From positions 130,064 to 194,063 of the forward strand of contig CALJJZ010000017.1 of NCBI GenBank assembly GCA_937973635.1: a stretch of DNA of 64,000 nt. Reading direction: 5' to 3'. Source of the DNA: an uncultured Bacillota bacterium (GTDB lineage: Bacteria; Bacillota; Dethiobacteria; DTU022; UBA8154). This document shows, piece after piece, positions 51,656-60,803 of this stretch; the first letter of the stretch is position 1, and the number at the start of each line of letters is the position of its first letter. The notes below the pieces were generated by a model. The model ran no database searches. It saw only the letters and a program-made list of their open reading frames with translations, and was not told the origin of the DNA. The translations under genes were made by a program, and so were the position numbers.

Positions 51656-52150
51656 TCGTTGACACAGACAAAGTCGCAGCAAAAAAGATAATCTACGTTA
51701 TCATTGCCACGCTTCTGTGGAAAATCCAGCCCGCAGTTACCCTGCGGAAAGACTGTGCCATTAGCCTGAAAAGACCTGCCCCGGCATCTACTCCCTGAGA
51801 TCCAAATAAAAAAAATAATCGACAGAATATTACAAAATATTACAAGGAATTTTGTGCATATCGGTAGAAATATATACAATACAGGGGAATATTTGAAAGT
51901 TAAATAATGAAAAAATGAAGAAAGGAATAAATAAAAAGATTGTTAAAGGACGGGCCGGAACTTTGGGTGAGGCTGCTTGAAGACAGATCCACAGGTGTAA
52001 GGCTACATGAGTTTATTCTATTATTTCGACGGATGAGATGGGCCGTTTAAATAAAAAACCGGAAATCAGCGGTGAGATCTTTAATTCTTTTTACAGAATA
52101 AGCCAAGGGAACACAGGAAGTGTCAAGGAAAATTTATCGGCTACCTCCTA
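51656..52150. other. Gap with no intact gene
   Basis: No complete gene. It holds a perfect 10-base tandem repeat AATATTACAA (51826-51845) and a possible promoter TTGTGC (51852-51857), 17 bases, TACAAT (51875-51880). A 36-codon open stretch from 51940 (ends TAA 52048-52050, reads LLKDGPELWVRLLED) could be an N-terminal scrap of the decayed nuclease that follows. Otherwise nothing recognised. Confidence 0.5.
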
Positions 52151-52856
52151 GTGGAGATAACGGACAGGGAGACAATTAAAGAAAAGTCGGATAAGCTGTT
52201 TGTTTACATGGTTCTACAAACTATCTATGAGAAGTTGATGCGGGCGTTAAAAGAAGTGGCCAGACAACCGCACCAAAAGATCGTTCCTTTAACCCGGGTG
52301 GTACGTCCGGAAAAGGTTAAAAAAGCAGACAGGGAAACGGCGAAGTGGCTGAATTGCCGGTCCTACCTGCTGGAGCAAGCTGGAAAAGGGATTAGCATAG
52401 GAGAGCATAAGTATATACCCCTGAAGCTACTGGATCGGAAAAAAGAACGGAACCATGATACTTATGAAAACCGCTTTTTGAAATGGATGGTAACGCGTGT
52501 GGCCCACAAGTTAAAAGAATTTTTGCGGCGTTATCAGGTATGTTATGGCAATGCTGAAAGCAAGGACCCGCTGCTGCTGTCCAGGGTGGAAGCCATGCGC
52601 TGAGCTCTTATCCGTTATAGTGCTGCCTCTTTTTTGCAGGAAGTGGGTACCTTAGAGCGGGTAGAAATATCATCATTAGTAATGCAACTTTTTTGGGTGA
52701 GCTTAAGTATGTGGCTATCTATCAGTCAAAGCGGTTGTTTAAAAAGACAGAGGAACAGGGTATTTTTTATTATGGTGAAATTAACAATTTTTGTATCTGT
52801 CGGCGTAAGGAGATTAAGGAAGTGCCGCTGCGTCGGGAGAAGGATCGGGATTAACT
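52151..52856 (+). pseudogene. Decayed nuclease-like gene (DUF2357-type), N-terminal and middle parts
   Basis: In frame from 52151, about 150 codons include NHDTYENRFLKWMVTRVA, the TYENRF motif of DUF2357 proteins from McrBC-like restriction loci. A TGA at 52601-52603 (after EAMR) interrupts it, and the same frame then reads ALIRYSAASFLQEVGTLERV. Around 52690 the sequence jumps to another frame, which reads LKYVAIYQSKRLFKK and IFYYGEINNFCICRRKEI up to TAA at about 52852. So there is at least one nonsense codon and one frameshift or internal deletion. The assignment to DUF2357 is from motif memory and moderate. Confidence 0.6.
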
Positions 52857-52857
52857 A

Positions 52858-53280
52858 GTGGTGCGCTTTGCTGTGAAGCAGTGGATGCGGCGGGAGCCGG
52901 GGATCTTGGCGGGGGGATACGGGCTGGCAGCGCCTAGGCGCACCAGCTGGCGCCTCTTGCAGGAGGCGGAATTATATCCGGAGCTGCACCTAGATCCTCT
53001 GGAGGTGCGGCTCTGGCGGGAGTTGCGCCGTCTTGGGGATTGTTTAGAAGTACGTTATCCCAGGCAGGAGATCGGTGCTGAGGATAAGTTGGAGCAGCTT
53101 CTTTTCCCCGGGCTGGAAGTGCAGCGACTTGAGGAGGATAGCTTCATCGTGAGGGCGAATGGCGAGGTGCGTTATTATACCTTCAGCACGCTGAAGCAGC
53201 GGCCTGGGAAGATGCTGCGGGAGATATTGCGGTTTTGGCGGGAGAGAGAAGAAAAAAGTAGCATAAGCAAAAATTTTTAA
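52858..53280 (+). CDS. Fragment or short ORF of unknown function, likely end of the decayed nuclease
   Basis: 140 residues from GTG 52858, directly after the stop of the degenerate upstream frame. It begins MVRFAVKQWMRREPG and contains WRLLQEAELYPELHLDPLEV and VRYYTFSTLKQRPGKML. No family recognised. Its position suggests the C-terminal domain of the same nuclease, cut off by a stop. It lacks a clear ribosome site. Confidence 0.45.
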   Translation: MVRFAVKQWMRREPGILAGGYGLAAPRRTSWRLLQEAELYPELHLDPLEVRLWRELRRLGDCLEVRYPRQEIGAEDKLEQLLFPGLEVQRLEEDSFIVRANGEVRYYTFSTLKQRPGKMLREILRFWREREEKSSISKNF

Positions 53281-53297
53281 AGGACAGTTATAATCTT

Positions 53298-54790
53298 ATG
53301 GGCAAAGAGATGCTCCTTGATTTCTTTAAAAATAATGGCTGGAAGTTAGTATACAGCGTCAAACGCCCTTCCCGTACGAAAGAATTATTTTTAGTGGACA
53401 AGTTGTTTCCTCTTTCTGCTTTTACAGAAAGGTTTCTTGTTAACAACTATCCAGAAGGGCTTTTTAGACACCAGTTAGAGGCACTCAGTGGGTTTTTTAA
53501 GGATTTTAACGTAGGCATTACTACCGGCACTGCTTCTGGGAAAAGCCTTGTATTTTATATTGCAGCCGTTGAATCTTTTTGCCGGGATCCAGATATCAAA
53601 ATATTGGCTATTTATTCGTTGAAGGCATTAGCCAGGGAATAAGAACAGAGGTGGAAGAATGCTTTCAAAACAGCTGGCTTACCACCTGATGGTACTGTAG
53701 CGCGCCTTGATGGTGATGTACCTATTGGTCAACGAGCAGCCCTTTTGAAAAAAGCAGTTGTTATAGTAGCTACACCTGATATTCTTCATGCTTGGCTCTT
53801 ACCTAATGTTGGAGACAATGTTGTATATAATTTCATTCGCCGTATAAGAGTTATTGTTATAGATGAAGTGCATGTTTATACCGGTGTGTTTGGCTCTAAT
53901 GCTGCTTTTTTATTTAGGCGATTGGAACATCTTATAGCTCTATCAGGGGGGCGTGCTACTTATATTGCAGCTTCTGCTACGATAAAAGAACCCCTTGAGT
54001 TATGGGGAGTTGTTTCTAATTGAAGCGCATTTACAAGTTAAAGATATTGTTATTGGTTTTAAAGAGCGACGTGGACCGAATGAAATAACCGAAAAGTACC
54101 CTTTAAGTATAACTACAGGAATAAAATTTCCCCAGGACATTTTTAGCCGAAATTACTTTACTACTGGTGTAATTCTCACTCATCCAGCGTGATGCTCCAG
54201 GGTGTTAACATGGAGCAAATAGCTCAGTTAATTTATGAATGTTTTCTCATCGAGAGGTTCCTTTTGAACGTCAGGATCTTAATTGGTCCAGCGGGAAATT
54301 AAAAATGACCCGTGGCCCTTTGGAAGAAGGTTCTCGTTATATTACTCTGTATGATCAAACTTATGGTAGCTTGCATTTGTCTGGAAGACTACTTGAGCCT
54401 GGTGTAGCTGAAAAAGTTTTTGCTAAAGCGGTTGAACTGTTAGAAGTTGACAGCTTATTTGCCAATTTAACTGCAGAGTCGATTAAAGCTATTCAAACGT
54501 TGGCAGAAGCAACTAAGGTGGCTTCTACGGAAATACCAGAGCTATTCATGACTGAGCTAGCTTCGAGTATAGCTCCATCTTCAGAACAAATGGTACAGAT
54601 CATCCTGCCTGAAAGCCTGGGAATAGACCAACTTAACGATAATGCCGAATTTTATGTAGAAGGGGTTTTTTACACACCTGGAGGTTTGCTTTATCGTGGC
54701 CGGCACCATTATGATACTGAGATCTCTGTGAAGATAACAATACCTATTGAAAACCTGGTTCCAATACCAGAAGAAAGCCGCCTGGGATGA
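53298..54790 (+). pseudogene. Decayed SF2 (DEAD/DEAH) helicase gene
   Basis: Walker A ITTGTASGKSLVFYI, motif Ia SLKALARE followed by TAA at 53640-53642 exactly where the conserved Gln of motif Ia is expected. The same frame then resumes (EQRWKNAFKTAGLPPDGT) through motif II VIVIDEVHVYTG and motif III YIAASATIKEP. A frameshift near 54000, a TGA at 54190-54192 and another frameshift near 54240 follow. The tail still reads YDQTYGSLHLSGRLLEPGVAE, a C-terminal pattern of large helicases in some defence loci. It is not functional as a full-length protein. Confidence 0.82.
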
Positions 54791-54904
54791 TATAATCTAG
54801 AAACAGGTGAGATTATCGAAAGTTCTACTTAGGGAATGTAAGGGGACGATTCTTTTGTGTGTTCTAGTTTGGTGGAAGCATCGATAATGTTTTAAACAGC
54901 GGCG

Positions 54905-55975
54905 GTGAAAGGGATGCAGACGGAGCACCGTTTATACTATAAAGATGCGCGCAGTTTGGATTTTCTGAACGATGAGAGCGTTCACCTGGTGGTAACTTCC
55001 CCGCCGTACCCCATGATTGAGATGTGGGACGATACCTTTATCGCTTTAAACGGGGAGATCGGCTTTGCCCTGGCGAAGGGGGACGGCCGCGCCGCCTTTA
55101 CCCTGATGCACGGAGAGCTGGACAAGGTCTGGCGCGAATTATTCCGCGTGTTAAAAACGGGGGGCTTTGCCTGTATAAACATAGGTGACGCGGCGCGCAG
55201 TACCGGGGGAAGGTTCCAGCTTTTCCCCAACCATTTCCGGATTTTGCAATCATTCTGGGAGCTCGGCTTTGATCCCCTTCCTGTGATTCTCTGGAGAAAG
55301 CAGACCAATGCGCCGAATAAGTTTATGGGCTCGGGGATGCTTCCCGCCGGCGCCTATGTTACCCTTGAGCACGAGTATATCCTCATCTTTCGCAAAGGCC
55401 CTAAAAGGCAGTTTAAGACTGAAGAAGAAAAAAGAAACCGGCAGGAGAGCGCCATCTTTTGGGAGGAAAGAAACCGCTGGTATTCAGACCTCTGGGATTT
55501 TAAGGGGATCCGCCAGAACATGGCCGATGCCGATCTAAGGGGGGATTTGCGCCGCCGCAGCGGGGCCTATCCTTTTTTATTGCCCTACCGCCTCATAAAT
55601 ATGTACAGCGTCTATGGGGATATTGTCCTGGACCCTTTTCTGGGGACGGGGACCACCACTTTTGCCGCCCTTGCCTGCGGCAGGAACAGTATCGGATGTG
55701 AACTTGACCCAAAATTTGCCGGCTTCCTGCAGGAAAAACTGCAGGCCCCGGATTTGCCGGGCGTATTAAACGAATACCATCGCGTTAGGATCCAGGAGCA
55801 CCTGAAGTTTCTGGAACAGTATAAAGAAAAGGGGCATCAGCCCGGGTATGTAAACAATTTTTATCAATTTCCCGTAATCACCAAGCAGGAGACCGGTTTA
55901 AAATTTTACCAGATAGATGAAATAAGGCCAAAAACCAGGGATTGCTACGTGTCTTTTTATGCGGAAAAAGGTTAG
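54905..55975 (+). CDS. DNA methyltransferase, beta-class (N6-adenine or N4-cytosine)
   Basis: 356 residues and intact. Catalytic motif IV is TSPPYPM near the N-terminus, and the SAM-binding motif I is DPFLGTGTTTFAALACGRNSIG near the C-terminus. That order (IV before I) is beta-class. Other parts are GGFACINIGDAARSTGG and DFKGIRQNMADAD. It starts with GTG 54905 (ATG 54914 is an alternative; no strong ribosome site). Neighbouring nuclease and helicase genes are dead, so it is now an orphan, possibly kept for epigenetic reasons. Target sequence unknown. Confidence 0.87.
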   Translation: MKGMQTEHRLYYKDARSLDFLNDESVHLVVTSPPYPMIEMWDDTFIALNGEIGFALAKGDGRAAFTLMHGELDKVWRELFRVLKTGGFACINIGDAARSTGGRFQLFPNHFRILQSFWELGFDPLPVILWRKQTNAPNKFMGSGMLPAGAYVTLEHEYILIFRKGPKRQFKTEEEKRNRQESAIFWEERNRWYSDLWDFKGIRQNMADADLRGDLRRRSGAYPFLLPYRLINMYSVYGDIVLDPFLGTGTTTFAALACGRNSIGCELDPKFAGFLQEKLQAPDLPGVLNEYHRVRIQEHLKFLEQYKEKGHQPGYVNNFYQFPVITKQETGLKFYQIDEIRPKTRDCYVSFYAEKG

Positions 55976-56092
55976 TGTAAAATTACTGTAGGCTTTTAAG
56001 AAGGGATTTCCTATCTTAGCGGCAGTTTACGCTTTATTTTCGAAAAAGTGCTTCCGAGCCCGCGGAAACAGCTACTTTATAAGGCTATCAAC

Positions 56093-57631
56093 TGTATTAC
56101 CCAACCTTTATATATTTCATGATATCAAGAATGGCGGCTATTTTTTTCAGTTCCGGTGACAGCCTTGTTGTTGAATAGATCTCACGGTCCTTTTTCGATT
56201 CCCCTTTTTGGGATAGACATTAATAACTTGCTTAATTTCTGCCAGCTTGGAAAGCATCTCTTTTACGCTCATGGGCATACCATTTTCATGAAGGATCTTT
56301 TTTAGCAAGAGACAAAGCCTGAGCGCCAGGACGCAGTAAAAAGCATGAACTTTGATTTTCTGGTCCGTCCAGTGGTAAATCGGCCTGAAACTTAAAAAAG
56401 TCGTGTCCTTCATTTGCCTGAAGGCGTTCTCTACATGATAAAGGGAGCGGTACGTAGAGATAATTTTGGTCGTCGACCAGTCGTGATTATCTGTAAAAAG
56501 CAACGTTTTGCCCAGGCGTTGTTCCTTGATAAATTCCAGCTTTTCCGTACTGAAGCAAAAATCCAAAAGCAAAAAGCCATTTTCATCTTCTTTTACGTCG
56601 ATCTCAAAGATATCTTTCATGTAATCGGCGCTAAGTATCTCTTGCAGCTTGTTTTTCACAGATTCAACCGTCGGTTTCTTTCCTTTTTTCACCTTACCAC
56701 TTCGGCGCAAAAGCAGGCTCTGCCGTAAATCGTTCAATTTTTCCGTACAGCTTTCGATATTGTTGTTAATACCCTGGAGTTGCCCTTCTTCCAGTTCAGG
56801 ATTATGCACAATGATTACCGTCATTTCCCGCCCGTAAATAACTTTTTTCAGACGGTAAGCGGTAACACCGCGGATTTCTTTTACCTTTTGAAACTCTTTT
56901 TTGGGTATATCCAAAAGCTCTTTATGCTCGCTGAACTTGACGGAGCCGACAAGGTGAAATACCAGACACTTATTGTCCTTCCCAAAACTTTATTAATATT
57001 TTCCAGAGAGTTGTTCCCTTTGTCCAGGGCCAGGGTAACCTGGCCGGGTGTTACTCCAAGATTTTTAAGGCGCATTTTAAGCTTATCAATGACCTGGTAA
57101 AACTCCCTGGTATCGTGCATGTTGCTCGGGTAAACTTCGTGAAAGAGCGGGATGTTAAATTCAGGTGTAACCATCAACGCCAGTCCCACGATTCGCAAAT
57201 CTTTTCTTTTGGATTTGCACCGGCCCCGCTGGGGCAGTTCGCTGGCAGTACGGGTATCGATATAAGTGAAAAAGTTGGTCGTATCGTAGATAATATAGAT
57301 AATGCTGTTTGTACCAAGCTTAAAGTCTTTGACAATGGCAGCGCAAAGCACATCTTCAATTTTTTCTATCGCTTCGACAGGTAACAGATCCATATTGTTC
57401 CAGAACAGTTGAGATGATAACCATGATTTCTCTGCCGGCACAAGGCGGTAAAGGACAGTTTTCCTGTACCAGTCCGCTATTTGTAGCTTGCTGACCGGCT
57501 CCAGGGCGCGGTTAATGGCACAAAGCAGCATGTACTCTCCGATACTTAAGCCCTGGTCCCGCTTAGAGCAGTGCAGATCGATCAGTTCAACAACCTTAAG
57601 GTGCCGGGCCATTTCATGGTAGAGTAATACA
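56093..57631 (-). mobile_element. IS1634-like insertion sequence (IS4-superfamily), decayed
   Basis: Terminal inverted repeats of about 18 bases (56093-56110 and 57614-57631) agree at 14 of 18 positions, starting with TGTATTAC and ending with GTAATACA. The element is about 1.54 kb and carries one frameshifted DDE transposase on the minus strand. No target-site duplication is visible at the ends, so it is old or one flank was lost. It separates the decayed defence locus from the DOMON lipoprotein genes. Confidence 0.78.
56147..57612 (-). pseudogene. Frameshifted IS1634-family transposase
   Basis: Two overlapping frames. The first (57612 to 56881) holds IGEYMLLCAINRALEP, the first Asp in YIIYDTTNFFTYI and the second Asp in VTLALDKGNNSLE. 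The second (56914 to 56147) holds ELLDIPKKEFQKVKE, and the Glu in RSLYHVENAFRQMKD. A one-base change near 56955 (about TGGTATTTCACC on the minus strand) shifts the frame between the second Asp and the Glu, so no single chain has the DDE triad. Family members are normally one ORF, so this is decay, not programmed frameshifting. Confidence 0.85.
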
Positions 57632-57817
57632 CTTAATTGTCATTTATGTTATTTATTACCAATAGATAAAGTGGCTAAATCAGGGACTTCATCCTGAATA
57701 CATTGACATTTATTAGGATAATCGCTTCCATTTTCTATGGCTATTTCGTAAACTACCGCTAGATATGATTATTTCTTTTGCAGAAAAAGTCTAGGTGAAA
57801 TTAAATTCTGCAGGGCA

Positions 57818-58564
57818 TCAGGGGGCAAGGCTGAAATCCAGGGCTCCCCGTGCGCTGTGCTGACGGCCAAGATCCGGCGACTTGTTGTTATAGGCGACCA
57901 GCAGGGCATAGAGCTCCCCGGGGACTATGCCCTCCAACCTGAACCCCGGCGGAAAGTCCAGGGGGTAGGAAAATTCCAGGGTGATAAACCCTCCCTCTGC
58001 CACCACGACGGCGTCCAGGATCCCCGGGTTTGCCGCTTCGCTGTGTGTCCAGCCCCTGCCCAGATCGTTTCTCACAAGGGGCACGCCGTTTTCTACGCTC
58101 CCTAGGATCAGGCTGGCCCCGTCCATGCCCCGTCCTGCCGTATTAAAGCCGGCGGAAACCCAGCCGTCACCCTCTACCTTTACCAGCACCTGCAAAGCGC
58201 TGCCGTCGTGGGCCATATATACTTCAGCCGCCACCACGGAGAAAGGGGGGGCGGGGTAGCCTTCGGCCTTCCCGTCAACGGCGGGAAGCGCGGCGACCCT
58301 GGGCACTACTGCCCCGGCTGCTTTTTCCCCGGGGGACGGGGCCGGAGCTGCCGGAGCAGGAGAAGGCGCTGCCGGAGCAGGAGAAGGCGCTGCCGGAGCC
58401 GGAGCCGTCGGAGCCGGAGGTGGGGCTGTCGGAGCTGGTTCCGGAGACGGGGGCGGCAGTGCCGGGGACGGGGCCGGAGCGGAAGCGCAGCCGCTGACAA
58501 ACAGGAGCAGGGCAACCAGCAACAGGGCAAGCAGGCGGGCTAGGCCGCGGGTTGTACCAGTCAT
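57818..58564 (-). CDS. DOMON-like lipoprotein with proline-rich linker
   Basis: 248 residues. A lipobox (FVSGCAS) ends the signal peptide. About 60 residues of Pro/Ala repeats (PAPAAPSPAPAAP) follow, encoded partly by a perfect 21-base tandem repeat (58350-58391). The globular part (EVYMAHDGSALQVLVKVEGDGWVSAG and GRGMDGASLILG) resembles DOMON-type or heme-binding dehydrogenase domains, with FITLEFSYPLDFPPGF. The DOMON call is tentative. ATG 58564 follows AGAGGTGAT; an open extension to 58609 has no ribosome site. A two-span membrane protein precedes it on the same strand, and may form a redox pair with it. Confidence 0.72.
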   Translation of the reverse strand: MTGTTRGLARLLALLLVALLLFVSGCASAPAPSPALPPPSPEPAPTAPPPAPTAPAPAAPSPAPAAPSPAPAAPAPSPGEKAAGAVVPRVAALPAVDGKAEGYPAPPFSVVAAEVYMAHDGSALQVLVKVEGDGWVSAGFNTAGRGMDGASLILGSVENGVPLVRNDLGRGWTHSEAANPGILDAVVVAEGGFITLEFSYPLDFPPGFRLEGIVPGELYALLVAYNNKSPDLGRQHSARGALDFSLAP

Positions 58565-58605
58565 CGGTAGATCACCTCTTTTTGGCTTTAATTTCCCCAA
58601 GCAAA

Positions 58606-58800
58606 TCAATAGAAATAAGGCCTGAGGCCGAAATAGATATGCAGGAGCGCCGCCACAGACCCTATCAGGGCCAGGGTTTTGTGCACCTTAAACTTTTTCC
58701 TCCCCTGCAGCAAGGGGGTCGTTGCCGTTAAGATGGCGGCGGCAAAGAAGAGCGCTGCCAGTATGCCCAGCCAGATTACGTAGGGCAGTCCCCAGAGCAT
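58606..58800 (-). CDS. Small two-span membrane protein
   Basis: 64 residues beginning MLWGLPYVIWLGIL at ATG 58800, eight bases after AAGGAGG. Two hydrophobic spans flank a basic loop (QGRKKFKVHKTLA). His occurs in KVHK and in the second span (LLHIYFGL), about 14 residues apart, which could bind heme as in cytochrome-b-like helices; that is speculative. It ends 41 bases before the DOMON lipoprotein on the same strand, so the pair is probably one transcript. Confidence 0.65.
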   Translation of the reverse strand: MLWGLPYVIWLGILAALFFAAAILTATTPLLQGRKKFKVHKTLALIGSVAALLHIYFGLRPYFY

Positions 58801-59061
58801 GGCCAATTCCTCCTTTAAGGCTTCAAAGGGCCTCAATTTATTGCCATATTATTTTATTTAATTTCTACTTTTGTTTAAAAAATCCTTCTAAACAATTTTT
58901 TTTATACCTGACCTTGAATCGAATCCATAGCTGCCCTGAAAAAACGGTTGTTAGATAAAAGATCGGGCCCCGGCTTTTTTTGCAGGTAATATCCCGCTGC
59001 GGGGAGAATATATTATGATGGCAAAGTATCAAAAAAATACCTAGACAGGGGGGAACAGTGT

Positions 59062-59826
59062 ATGACCTATGAATTTTTAAAGATCAGCAATGAAGACGGC
59101 ATCATCAGGATCACCCTCAACAGCCCTCCGCTAAACGTGCTTACTTTTCCCATGATGGGAGAGCTGATCTCCGCCTTTAACTGGGCGGAGCAGGAAAAAG
59201 GCTCGTTAATCGTGCTGGATGCAGAGGGCAGATCCTTCTCTGCGGGCATAGATGTTAGTTATTACACTTCCAGAGATGCCTATAACAAGATCGTGATGTT
59301 TGGAGGCATCCTGGAAGTCATGCACCAGATCAATAAACCCATCGTTGCCGTGGTCAACGGAGAGGCGCTGGGCGGGGGTTACGGGCTTGTGCTCTGCTGC
59401 GATATCGTCGTGGCTTCGGAGAGGGCAAAGTTTGGGCAGCCGGAAGTCCGGCTGGGCTTATTCCCCCCGCTGGCCTGTTATATGCTGCCCCGTTTGCTCT
59501 CCTGGACCAAAGCCATGGAACTGCTGCTTACCGGTAAAGTTTTCAGCGCGGAACAGGCGGAGGAGATGGGCCTGGTGAATAAGGTGCTGCCCGTGGAGGG
59601 ATTTGAAAAAGGGGTGGAAGACTACTTGAAACAATTCAGCTCTTTAAGCCCCGTCGTCCTGGCCCTGACCAAAAAAGCGGCAAAGAGCAGCATAAATAAA
59701 GATTTTATCCGCGAGCTGAGGGAGATCTACAATATTTACCTCGACGAATTGATGAAGACCGAGGATGTGCTGGAGGGCGTGCAGGCATTCATGGAGAAGC
59801 GCCTTCCCAAGTGGGTGGGCAGATAA
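59062..59826 (+). CDS. Enoyl-CoA hydratase/isomerase family protein
   Basis: 254 residues of the crotonase superfamily. The oxyanion-hole pair is in SFSAGIDVSYYTSR and NGEALGGGYGLVLCCD. The usual catalytic Glu of GEALGGG is present. The second Glu (equivalent to EVRLGLFP, here GQPEVRLGLFPPLAC) is also kept. The N-terminal half resembles cyclohexa-1,5-diene-1-carbonyl-CoA hydratases, but the specificity is not decided by sequence. It starts after AGGGGGGAA. No acyl-CoA dehydrogenase lies nearby. Confidence 0.85.
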   Translation: MTYEFLKISNEDGIIRITLNSPPLNVLTFPMMGELISAFNWAEQEKGSLIVLDAEGRSFSAGIDVSYYTSRDAYNKIVMFGGILEVMHQINKPIVAVVNGEALGGGYGLVLCCDIVVASERAKFGQPEVRLGLFPPLACYMLPRLLSWTKAMELLLTGKVFSAEQAEEMGLVNKVLPVEGFEKGVEDYLKQFSSLSPVVLALTKKAAKSSINKDFIRELREIYNIYLDELMKTEDVLEGVQAFMEKRLPKWVGR

Positions 59827-59892
59827 CGCTTTTGGGGGCAAGGGGAAGGGGACAGAAAATTGCAAAGGCAAGGGCCGGAGAAGGAGAAAAAA

Positions 59893-60102
59893 ATGTGGGT
59901 GCAGGGCTTTCTGGGTTTCCTGGGTTTTCTGGGTTTTCTTGGTTTCAGTCAGCAGAATCCCTGGCAGCTGTTCTTCTTTTGCTTTTTCACTTTTTTTATA
60001 CACTTTCGCTACCTTAAAGAGGAGCTCAAATACCTGGGGCTGCTCGGCCCTGCCGGGCTGGTCGTGGCGCTCCTCGGCTTGGCCGGGATCATCCCGGTAT
60101 AG
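59893..60102 (+). CDS. Small membrane protein with FLGFLGF repeats (DUF3796-like)
   Basis: 69 residues. Starts MWVQGFLGFLGFLGFLGF, built from a repeated 12-base unit (about 59909-59945), then SQQNPWQLFFFCFFTFFIHF and a second membrane span. Clostridial DUF3796 proteins share the FLGFLGFLGF start. Function unknown. ATG 59893 follows GGAGAAGGAG. It lies 66 bases after the hydratase gene and 17 before the FetA-like gene. Confidence 0.6.
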   Translation: MWVQGFLGFLGFLGFLGFSQQNPWQLFFFCFFTFFIHFRYLKEELKYLGLLGPAGLVVALLGLAGIIPV

Positions 60103-60119
60103 CGGATAAAAAGCCGACA

Positions 60120-60803
60120 GTGGGGTGCGAGTCGTTGCTGGGCGAGTGGGTCTTTGCCCTGAAAAATGTGCGCTACAGAGATATTCTGGCCATCGACGTC
60201 CTGACCATTCCTCCTTTTAAAACAACCTGCATCGTGGGAGAAAGCGGCAGCGGCAAAACCACCCTCCTCAAGCTGCTCAACCACCTCCTGGGCTGCGACA
60301 GCGGAGAGGTCCTGTACAAAGGGGAAAATATAAAGGAGCTGGACCCGATCAGGCTCAGGCGGGAGGTGGTCATGCTCCCCCAGGAGCCCCTTCTCTTTCC
60401 GGGGACGGTCAGGGAAAACCTCCTCCTCGGCCTTAAATTTGCGGAAAAAGCGCCGGCGGATGACGGCGCCATGCTTGCGGCGCTGGCGCGGCTGAGGCTG
60501 GAGAAGCGGCTGGAAGAAGACGCAGGGGTGCTCTCCGGCGGCGAAAAACAGCGCCTGGCCCTCTGCCGCGTTATGCTCATGCAGCCGGAGGTCCTGCTGC
60601 TGGACGAGCCCACCTCCGCCCTCGATGAAGACACAGAGGAGCTGGTTATGGAAACGCTGACCGGCGACGCCCAAAAGCAGGGGCAAACCGTCGTCCTGAT
60701 CACCCATTCCCGGGAAGTGGCCCGCAGGTACGGCGGGCTGATCGTTACCCTGAGCGGAGGAAAAATCTCCGGAGTGGAGGCCTTAAACGACCATGGCGGC
60801 TGA
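60120..60803 (+). CDS. ABC transporter ATP-binding protein, FetA-like
   Basis: 227 residues: Walker A GESGSGKTTLLKLLNHLLG, Q-loop LPQEPLLFPGTVREN, signature LSGGEKQRLALCRV, Walker B VLLLDEPTSALD, switch His in VLITHSREV. With the next gene it forms the FetAB (YbbL/YbbM-type) exporter, linked to iron homeostasis in Escherichia coli. GTG 60120 is the likely start; there is no classic ribosome site. It overlaps the permease start by 11 bases. Confidence 0.88.
   Translation: MGCESLLGEWVFALKNVRYRDILAIDVLTIPPFKTTCIVGESGSGKTTLLKLLNHLLGCDSGEVLYKGENIKELDPIRLRREVVMLPQEPLLFPGTVRENLLLGLKFAEKAPADDGAMLAALARLRLEKRLEEDAGVLSGGEKQRLALCRVMLMQPEVLLLDEPTSALDEDTEELVMETLTGDAQKQGQTVVLITHSREVARRYGGLIVTLSGGKISGVEALNDHGG

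Noticed and set aside
56881-56990. Programmed ribosomal frameshift in the IS transposase
   Set aside because: IS1634-type transposases are normally one ORF and there is no slippery heptamer at the shift; decay is simpler.
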